A DNA stretch of 64,000 bases from Scolanthus callimorphus (lineage: Eukaryota; Cnidaria; Anthozoa; Actiniaria; Edwardsiidae). The notes beneath the pieces are model-generated. The model was not told where the DNA came from. It did not search any database and saw nothing but the letters and a program-made list of their open reading frames with translations. This document shows, piece after piece, positions 57,021 through 64,000 of the stretch. A program made the position numbers and the translations under genes. Where the stretch lies: NCBI GenBank assembly GCA_033964015.1, contig CM066915.1:4203575-4267574 (forward strand), in the 5' to 3' direction. Position 1 is the first letter of the stretch, and every line of letters starts with the position of its first letter.

Positions 57021-58783
57021 GCAAATCACTAACGCTGGCGAGGTCTTGATTTAAATTGGATTCGATATTATGGCTTTATCAAAATAAAGGAAAGAGTGAA
57101 ATTCCCTTTAGTTGTGTCAGTTGTGAAGTTTGCGTGGATATTGGCTAAGGGTGGCTTCAAGGTTACCCTCGCGGTTCAAGGGTCTCCAAGCTTCACTCGT
57201 TTATAAAACGCATGCTCAGTAAATTAGCTTTTGTAGATTTACGTTTGATTGAGCAAGCTGGCAAATACAAAATTCTATGGTTTACAATGGAACAAGATTA
57301 AGATGACCAAACTCTTCGATTGACTATAGTTGACTCTGGCAGAAAATCTTCCACAAGAGGCACGTTTTAAACCACCCGCATTTAGCAATTTAGCAATTTC
57401 AGTTCTGATTGTATGGTTTAGTTATATTATTCTCAGTTTTGGTTAAGATTTCCGAAACAAATCATATTATTGTTGTTTTTGAATTTACCAAGTTTACGAG
57501 ACTCTTGTTTGATAAAATTCACTCAACGAGTGCGATGCTTTATAAATCATGATCAATACTTTTCTCTCTCTCTTTCTGGGTTTCTTGAAATATCTCATTT
57601 TATACTCAAAACAATTTCGCCGGAAAAAAATCCACAAGCGGCTTTGTCTTGTCAGGGGGGACTCCCTTATGTTTTGATCGGGGATGATCGTCGGAAATTT
57701 TCAGTGTCACCCCTAAAGAACCAAACATGGCGGGCCATAGCGTTGCTCAAATAATTTAAAAGATGAGGCCTTATGTGGAAAGTAGGCGCGAAGGAGACAG
57801 GTAACATGTAAAAGATATCCATCAAGAAATTTCATGGTTTGTTTCTAATTTATCGTCTTCTCATCGAGTAATCTCTCTTTCTTACACGGTTTTTTAGAAG
57901 CACCACCAAATCGCAAATCTAATACGCAATCCGGACCATTTGTCATGGTAACGGTCTGAGATGAGAAAATACTGCACCGGAAATGAGCCAATCAGAGCTC
58001 GCGTACTATCCTAGCCAAACAGTAAAGTATATAATATTCATCCATTATTCATAGGATGCTCATCCAATCTCTGCACTGGATTCGGATCAGGTGACACTAC
58101 TTGTAATCCTCGATACCACATGGCTAGGTGTCTGATACAGAATACTAATTGATCTAATTAGTATTCTGTATCGCGCTACGCGCTAGTGTTTGTATCAGCC
58201 GATATAACATAGCCACTCATATTGTAAATAGTACAAGAGTAATGGACATGAAATGGTCGTCTGGGAGATGCGGGGCAGGAGAGAAATTAAGTACCCGAGA
58301 GAGAATCATTTACGAAGCACCTTTGAATACGACTATACAAATAGGATTTTTTTAAAGCCATTCAATTCATTCATTAACTCCTATTCAAATCATTCATCTA
58401 TTAATAAATGTATACCCACCGCGCTTTCCCCTCCTCTCCACAAAACCCCGTCGAAAAAACTCTTCCATGGGTTTTCGGCACTGTGCCCCTTGAGAAAAAC
58501 TCTTCCGTAGGTTTTCGGCACTGTACCCCTTTGGAAAATCTCTTCCATCGGTCTTCGACACTGTACCCCCTCGGAAAAACTGTACATGCGCACCCCCTCG
58601 GAAAACATCTTCCGTGGTTTTCGCTCCCAGTGTATCGTACCCCGCGATGCATCGTACCCTCTCGGAAAAAGTCTTCCGTGGTTTGGTTCGGGCTTGCACC
58701 CCCCTCGGAAAACGACTCTGGACCGTGCTCCCCTCGGAAAACCTCTTCCGTAGGGGGGGTGCGGATAAAAAATGGAATGGCCC

Positions 58784-58907
58784 GAACGATTTAGCCAATC
58801 AGGAACGTTTGCGCAGACAACCCGATTATAATAGTATAGATTTACATAATCAATTCAGTTGGTTTTGAGATCGCAGGGGCAATATGGCGTCCGTGGTGTA
58901 GGTCTAC
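58784..58907. other. Sequence between palindrome and LINE
   Basis: Short unique stretch with no match to the sequence left of the palindrome. The segment GCAATATGGCGTCCG may belong to the LINE 5'UTR. Confidence 0.4.
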
Positions 58908-59683
58908 ATGGAATTTTTCGGAACCCCCCCCAGGCTAAATCCACAAAGCAATTCACTTTCATTTATTCCTCCAAATCGTGGCTTTAAAATTGCCTGTCTA
59001 AACGTGCGCAGTCTCTTAGCACACATTGACGAACTGAGGGTTTTGCTTGCCGATAACCCAGTTGACGTTCTGGCAATAAATGAGACGTGGCTTGATTCTT
59101 CAAAAAGCGATAACGATGCACACATATCGGGCTATCAAATAATCCGCCGCGACAGAGCGAATGGCAAATTTGACGAGGAGGTGTTTGTTTCTATATCCGT
59201 GAAAACATAAATTTTTCCTTCCGTCCAGATTTATCCGTTGATCAATTAGAAAATTTGTGCCTCGAAATCCGCAAGCCGAGCTGCAAGCCATTTCTCTTGG
59301 TAACCTGGTATCATCCACCTTGTTCTACCGTAGATAAATTCGATTTGTTTGAGGCTTTAACTGGTAGGCTCGATGCTGAGAATATTGAATATTGGCTCTT
59401 GGGAGACCTCAACTGCAATTTGGGTGCGGCCACCTTTGACCATAAATCCAAAATTCTATCTAGTATCGCAGACTTATATTACCTTGAGCAGTTAATTGAA
59501 GAGCCAACTCGCATCACAGAATCTTGTTCTACTATGATCGATTTAATTTTCACTAATACGCCAGATAATGTAGTTTGCTCCGGTGTCTCTCATGTCGGCA
59601 TTAGTGATCATAGCTTAATATATGCATTTCGTAAGCTCTCTACTGGTCTTTCCAATAAGGGTCACAAAACATTAACGTAAAGG
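58908..59683 (+). pseudogene. CR1/jockey-like LINE, family B: endonuclease domain
   Basis: An apurinic-endonuclease-type domain that nicks target DNA. It starts at about 58908 and shows IACLNVRSLLAHIDELR, LAINETWLDSSKSDN (catalytic Glu), a frameshift near 59175, YHPPCSTVDKF, YWLLGDLNCNLG (GDLN motif), MIDLIFTNTP and ISDHSLIYAF (SDH motif) at 59600. The order and spacing fit a full EN domain. The ORF is broken at 59684 by a nested LINE and continues at about 61070. Confidence 0.85.
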
Positions 59684-59689
59684 TACCCA

Positions 59690-60950
59690 GCTAGGTCCAA
59701 TTCTTTTGCAATCATGGTCGACGATCTTCTCCCTGACTGGGGACTGAGGATAAAGTTTGTAGACGATCTAACAGCACTTGAAATAGTACCCAGGAACTCT
59801 CCGTCGCTCATGCGTCACATTGTCGAGGATGTACAATCATTTGCAAATGTAAAGAAATGTGTGTTAGCTTTCTTCAATATGATAGCTCTCAGTGGCAGAC
59901 ACTCGCTACCGGTGGCTCCGTTATCGAGTCTGTCAAGTCTTTTAAGCTTCTTGGCATTTACATCTCCAGCGACTTGACATGGTCTGCCCACTGTGACTTC
60001 ATATTGAAGAAAGCAAACAAACGTCTCTACGCTCTGAGACAACTCAAGAAATGCGGCGTCGCACCTGCTGACCTTGTTATGGTATACTGCGCCCTCATTA
60101 GGTCAATCTTAGAATATGCCGCACCCATCTTTGCGAATCTCCCTATCTATTTATCTAACGTGCTCGAGAGTATTCAGAGGCGTGCACTCGCTATCGTGTT
60201 TCCATTCAAACCCTATTGCCGCGCGCTTACCTTGGCAGGCCTGTTGTCTCTTTCCGATCGGAGAGACCTGGCCTGCTCAAGGTTTGTTCAGAGGATTCAC
60301 GCGGGAAGTCCTCTATATCCACTTATACGTGCTAGGGTCTGTGAACACGCCTCTGGGATACTCTATATTCACTTATACGTGCTAGGGTCTGTGAACACGC
60401 CTCTGGATACTCTATATTCACTTATACGTGCTAGGGTCTGTGAACACGCCTCTGGATACTCTATATTCACTTATACGTGCTAGGGTCTGTGAACACGCCT
60501 CTGGATACTCTATATTCACTTATACGTGCTAGGGTCTGTGAACACGCCTCTGGATACTCTATATTCACTTATACGTGCTAGGGTCTGTGAACACGCCTCT
60601 GGATACTCTATATTTACTTATACGTGCTAGGGTCTGTGAACACGCCTCTGGATACTCTATATTCACTTATACGTGCTAGGGTCTGTGAACACGCCTCTGG
60701 ATACTCTATATTCACTTATACGTGCTAGGGTCTGTGAACACGCCTCTGGATACTCTATATTCACTTATACGTGCTAGGGTCTGTGAACACGCCTCTGGAT
60801 ACTCTATATTCACTTATACGTGCTAGGGTCTGTGAACACGCCTCTGGATACTCTCTGAGATCAGGGGATTTCTCCCGCTTTATTAGACCTACCCAAACCG
60901 ACCGTTTCAGAAACTTCGTAACTTCAAAGTACTGTTTGGATTTATTGTAA
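59690..60950 (+). pseudogene. RT and C-terminal remnant of LINE family A, copy 2
   Basis: Carries the catalytic KFVDDLTALEIVPRNSPS near 59755. An internal deletion and shift fall near 59850. SFKLLGIYISSDLTWSAHCD (59940) follows, then RRALAIVFPFKPYCRALTL (60180) and LSLSDRRDLACSRFVQRIH. The frame then enters the 49-bp minisatellite, whose unit encodes part of LIRARVCEHASG. Because 49 is not a multiple of three, each added copy shifts the frame. After the array the ending RSGDFSRFIRPTQTDRFRNF resumes and stops at about 60950. Confidence 0.8.
60311..60850 (+). repeat. 49-bp minisatellite, 11 copies, inside LINE coding sequence
   Basis: The unit CTCTATATTCACTTATACGT, GCTAGGGTCTGTGAACACGC, CTCTGGATA is repeated 11 times with almost no variation: one C to T (ATTTACTT), one extra G in the first copy and ATCC in the first. 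The related copy at 37.6-38.7 kb has no such array, so the expansion is recent and local. Confidence 0.95.
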
Positions 60951-61069
60951 CTCTTCCGTCCTGGCGTGTGTATTTATTATAATATTTTCGATGTTAGTAT
61001 TAATGTATGACCTATTCCTGTAATTCAGTCCTAACTGCAAGAGGAATAATAAACGATTATTATTATTAT

Positions 61070-61735
61070 ATAGGAATTTTAAAAAATTCGACCCAGCCAG
61101 TTTCAGAGCCGATATTAATTCACAGAATTGGGAAGATATAAATTCACTTAACGATCCGAACGATATGTGGCGTACTTGGAAGACAAACTTTTATCGCATT
61201 GTTGACAAACATGCTCTCGTGCGTGTCAAGCGTGTAAGGGCTTCCAAATCACCCTGGATCACGCCCCTATTAACAAGACGCATGCACGAGCGGGATATTT
61301 AAAAGATTAAAGCGATACGCTCTAAAAAGCCGTTGAAAGCGATACGCTCTAAAAAACCCGTTGATTGGGTTGTTTTTAAGAAACTTCGTAATTCTGTGAA
61401 CAACGAAATAAAAATAGCAAAAGAATCTTACTACAAAAATGCGTTCTATGAAAATGAAAAGAATGTAAAAAAGACTTGGAGCATTATTAATGAATTAACA
61501 TCAAGGAAAAGAAATGAGCAACACATTAATGAAATTAAGTTGAACGAATCTATCATAAGTGATTCTCAAAAGATTTCTAATGAATTTAATAATCATTTTG
61601 CCGGTATTGGCCCAAAACTCGCAAATGAGATACCGGCGAGTGATAATAGCCGTTCGTTTCTAGATTATCTATCATGTAAAACACGAGATACTAGATTCGA
61701 TAAAATCTACCAATCGCTCCACAGTCCTCTTTCTT
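61070..61735 (+). pseudogene. LINE family B: linker between endonuclease and RT
   Basis: Continues family B with DPASFRADINSQNWEDINSL, a stop near 61300 and a 25-base tandem duplication (AAAGCGATACGCTCTAAAAA) at about 61310-61357. KESYYKNAFYENEKNVKKTW and NEFNNHFAGIGPKLANEIP follow. Such a linker with YY..F and FNNHFA..GP.LA is usual in this LINE group. Confidence 0.8.
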
Positions 61736-63345
61736 TTGTCTAAACTTTGTAAATCCAAAGCAACTGGTTTAGATAAAATATCAGCTAGGCTTCTTCGAGA
61801 GTGTCCCGACCTAATCGCAGAGCCGTTGTGCGCAATTTTTAACCGTTCCATTGCGACGGGTATTTTTCCCGATGAATGGAAATGCGCGAAAGTGTTGCCC
61901 CTATTCAAACAAGGGGAGCGCAGAGATATGAATAACTACCGCCCCATCTCCATTATTCCGGTTGTGGCGAAGGTTTTCGAAAGGATTATCTACGATCAAG
62001 CCTATGCATTTCTGACAAGTAGTGATATTCTTTCTAAACACCAATCAGGGTTCCGATGCCTTCACTCAACGGTCACTGCCCTTCTTGAGGCCACTAATGA
62101 CTGGGCATTCGACATCGATCGCGACACCGTGAACTCTGTAGTCTTTCTTGACCTCAAGAAGGCTTTCGACACTGTCAATCATTCAATTCTACTTTCAAAA
62201 CTAAATGCTTACGGCTTTGAGTGTTCTGCAAGTAATTGGTTTGCGTCCTACCTTTATGGTCGCATTTAGAAATGTTTTGTGAATGGTCATCTCTCGGAAG
62301 ATCGCACCCTTCTTTTTGGAATTCCACAAGGCACAATCTTAGGTCCTCTCTTGTTTCTGATGTATATAAACGATCTTCCGAATTGTGTAGAACACTCAAA
62401 GCCACGCATGTATGCCGACGACACTCACCTGACATTCGCGAGTAATAATGTAGAAAATTTTTATCTAAATCAAGATCTTACTAATGTCAGTAAGTGGCTT
62501 GTCGCTAATATGCTCACCCTGAACCAATCTAAAACGGAGTTCATGCTTATTGGCTCCAGACAACGTCTATCAACCTTCAATTCAGCCCCCTCTTTGGCAA
62601 TTGAAGGAGTACCTATAAAACAGGTATCCCACACCAAATCGCTTGGGGTGCATATTGATGAAATCTTTCTTGGGATGAGCATATACACAAACTAAGCAAA
62701 AAGATTGCATCTGGCATCGGAGCCCTGAAACGTGCTAGACCATTTGACCTGGCAACGACATTGCAGTACATCTACAATTCCCTAATTCAACCTCATTTTG
62801 ATTACTGCTCTGTCGTCTGGGATAATTGTAGCATAACCCTCGCCGATAAACTCCAAAAGTTACAATATCGAGCTGCGAGGGTTATGACGTTTTCGAGCTA
62901 TGACACTAGTGCCGACCCTTTGATTCATCAGTTAGGCTGGAGAAAACTCGATATTCAACGAACGTTTCAAAAAGCTGTTATGGTCTTTAAATCGCTCCAT
63001 GGTCCTGCACCGGAATACTTATCTTCTATCTTTACAGAACGTAGCAGCATAACCAGCTATACTTTGAGAGACACCGAGGGCAAACTAGCTATTCCAAAGC
63101 CCCGCACAAACTATATATTAAATATATATATTTAACATAAATCTCAACCCTTGGTTGTTGTTGTTCATGTTCACGTCTCCGCCGACGCAGACCACCTAGT
63201 TTTCCCGTAAAACTAGTCATACCATTATATATTAAATAGTTTATCTAAAATGGTGCGGTGCTTTGGAATAGCCTTCCGTCTGAGTTGAGGCAAGCAAATA
63301 CCCTTAGTAAATTTAAAGGTGGCTGCAGCAACTTCTTCCAATAAT
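61736..63345 (+). pseudogene. LINE family B: reverse transcriptase and C-terminal region
   Basis: RT motifs appear in order: [16 protein letters not shown] (61757), [18 protein letters not shown] (61930), [34 protein letters not shown] (62145, first catalytic Asp) and GIPQGTILGPLLFLMYINDL (62320). RMYADDTHLTFAS (62405) and LTLNQSKTEFMLIGS follow. A TAG stop at 62267-62269 and frameshifts near 61735, 62275 and 62660 break it. The thumb region YIYNSLIQPHFDYCSVVWDN and LQYRAARVMTFSSYDTSA are intact. Near 63125 a roughly 105-base insertion separates PKPRTNYIL from the final GAVLWNSLP-type segment, which ends at about 63345. Confidence 0.85.
63124..63236. mobile_element. Small insertion of about 105 bp in the LINE C-terminal region
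   Basis: TATATATTAAAT flanks both sides (63112-63125 and 63225-63237), as a target duplication would. Inside are TTGTTGTTGTTC and an ACTAGTTTTCCC-like inverted pair (CTAGTTTTCCCGTAAAACTAG). The family is unknown. Confidence 0.45.
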
Positions 63346-63515
63346 TGGCAACGTAATATATAGTTTCACACACGGCACTCTGGAAAGCAGTTTTTATTTA
63401 CTATTATTTCACATTATTACAGGTTATTGTATCAGATATATATTATTACTTATTGTATAGACACATATAACTGAGAGTCGCCCGTGTATAAATAAAGGCA
63501 TCTCTCTCTTAGTAA
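63346..63515 (+). other. 3'UTR and tail of LINE family B
   Basis: An A/T-rich 3'UTR ends AATAAAGGCATCTCTCTC, with AATAAA as a possible polyadenylation signal and a short CTCT tail. Confidence 0.5.
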
Positions 63516-63544
63516 GCAGGATTTTACTGGAGGGGGGGTTCGAA

Positions 63545-63700
63545 AAGCACATCAAGGTTGAGTTTTACACATCACTGTTCGCACTTTGCATTACGGGTTG
63601 ATAAATTCACATCAAGGTTGAGTTTTACACATCACAGTTCGCACTTTGCATTCAGTGTGACAAATGCATATCAAGGTTGATTACACATCACGGTTTGCAA
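63545..63700. repeat. About 60-bp tandem repeat (3 units)
   Basis: CACATCAAGGTTGAGTTTTA, CACATCAC.GTTCGCACTTTG and CATT...GTGACAAAT recur at about 63549, 63609 and 63667. The last unit is shortened. Confidence 0.8.
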
Positions 63701-63711
63701 GACTATTAGGG

Positions 63712-64000
63712 AGCGTTCATAATTTATCTAGAGGGGGGGCTATGATGATTTTGAGGGGGGCCTCTCTTTTTCCCTAATATAATTTAGGGGGGGCTATGGA
63801 AAATTTCCAACAAAAATAAAACCAAGCATAGGGGGGGGCAAACCATGTATATGTGCTGGGGTGGTGGTGGGGGGCTATGATATTTTTCTTTGATTATTTG
63901 ACATCTCTTGAGGGGGGCTCAGGAAAAAATCCCTGACATCATCAGGGGGGGGGGGGGGGGCTTCAAAAAATGAAAAGAAAAACATTGGGAAATCATCATA
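63712..64000. mobile_element. G-run-rich element, start only
   Basis: GGGAGCGTTCATAATTTATC followed by many G runs (GAGGGGGGGCTATG, AGGGGGGGGG) looks like one end of a DNA element. The inverted partner is not reached before the window ends, so the identification is tentative. Confidence 0.35.

Larger units (their letters stand above)
42389..58783. repeat. Giant palindrome with 8.2-kb arms
   Basis: The left arm 42389-50570 (8182 bases) and right arm 50581-58783 (8203 bases) are reverse complements, differing by scattered single bases and one 22-base indel (present at about 57341-57362, absent near 43812). The spacer is 10 bases (TTTTTTTCTT, 50571-50580). Both arms contain the same LINE fragment, MITE and minisatellite element, so this is a duplicated block and not the terminal repeats of one transposon. 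It may be real or an assembly join of two haplotypes. Confidence 0.95.
59684..61070 (+). mobile_element. CR1/jockey-like LINE, family A, copy 2, nested in family B
   Basis: A 5'-truncated copy starting inside the RT (GTQLGPILFAIMVDDL) and ending in the CR1-type tail hairpin (CTGTAATTCAG...CTGCAAGAGG) with AATAATAAACGATTATTATTA. Removing it joins the family B frame HKTLT-YRNFKKF. It belongs to the same family as 37647-38740, with closely similar motifs. Confidence 0.85.

Noticed and set aside
42389..58783. The palindrome as terminal repeats of one huge foldback transposon
   Set aside because: Each arm holds several independent repeats (LINE fragment, MITE, minisatellite element), there is virtually no interior and no target duplication is visible at the outer ends.
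60311..60850. Direct repeats with regular spacing resembling a CRISPR array
   Set aside because: The units are head-to-tail with no unique spacers and lie within a eukaryotic LINE ORF; it is a minisatellite.

Overview
This is a repeat-dominated, AT-rich nuclear window from a metazoan, most likely a cnidarian and probably a stony coral. That placement is inferred from the mixture of element families: CR1/jockey-like and L1/Tx1-like LINEs, a Penelope-like element, a P/THAP9-like DNA transposon, Harbinger-, Kolobok-, mariner- and hAT-like MITEs, and Helitron-like elements built on tandem satellites. No prokaryotic gene organisation is present. The only host-gene candidate is one possible first coding exon at 9923-10026. 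Nearly every recognisable protein is a decayed transposon product. A 100-base run of N (28646-28745) is a scaffold gap.

Layout. 1-8955: a large DNA element with inverted arms of at least 2 kb. Another copy of one arm lies at 26003-28645. Its interior holds a Harbinger-like MITE with a TTAA-flanked MITE nested inside. 9.0-20.1 kb: sparse sequence with the orphan exon, small MITEs, CCATGGT and ATATATG repeat islands, and inverted arrays of about 300-bp units. 20.15-26.0 kb: an L1/Tx1-like LINE on the minus strand, split by a Helitron-like element that itself contains an inverted second copy. Both copies carry 128-bp satellite units with paired TGACGTCA sites. A diverged third member follows the gap (28.75-30.34 kb). 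30.6-38.7 kb: a CR1-like LINE split by a roughly 6-kb P-like transposon with 43-bp terminal inverted repeats. That transposon holds two convergent genes: a multi-exon transposase (minus strand) and an acidic zinc-finger protein (plus strand). 38.7-42.4 kb: a 205-bp tandem array, a fragment resembling the zinc-finger gene, a hairpin MITE and a truncated Penelope-like element. 42389-58783: a giant, nearly perfect palindrome with arms of about 8.2 kb and a 10-base centre, carrying a LINE fragment and a minisatellite-flanked element in each arm. 58.9-63.5 kb: a CR1-like LINE (endonuclease plus reverse transcriptase) interrupted by a second CR1-like LINE with an 11-copy, 49-bp minisatellite in its coding region.

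How the parts relate. The window is a stack of nested insertions whose order can be read: satellite, then LINE, then P element, then MITE within MITE; LINE within LINE; Helitron-like within Helitron-like within LINE. All protein genes carry frameshifts or stops, so the elements are probably inactive here, although some single-base shifts could be assembly errors. The most notable items are the giant palindrome, the two-gene P-like transposon and the satellite arrays dense in CRE and E-box sites.
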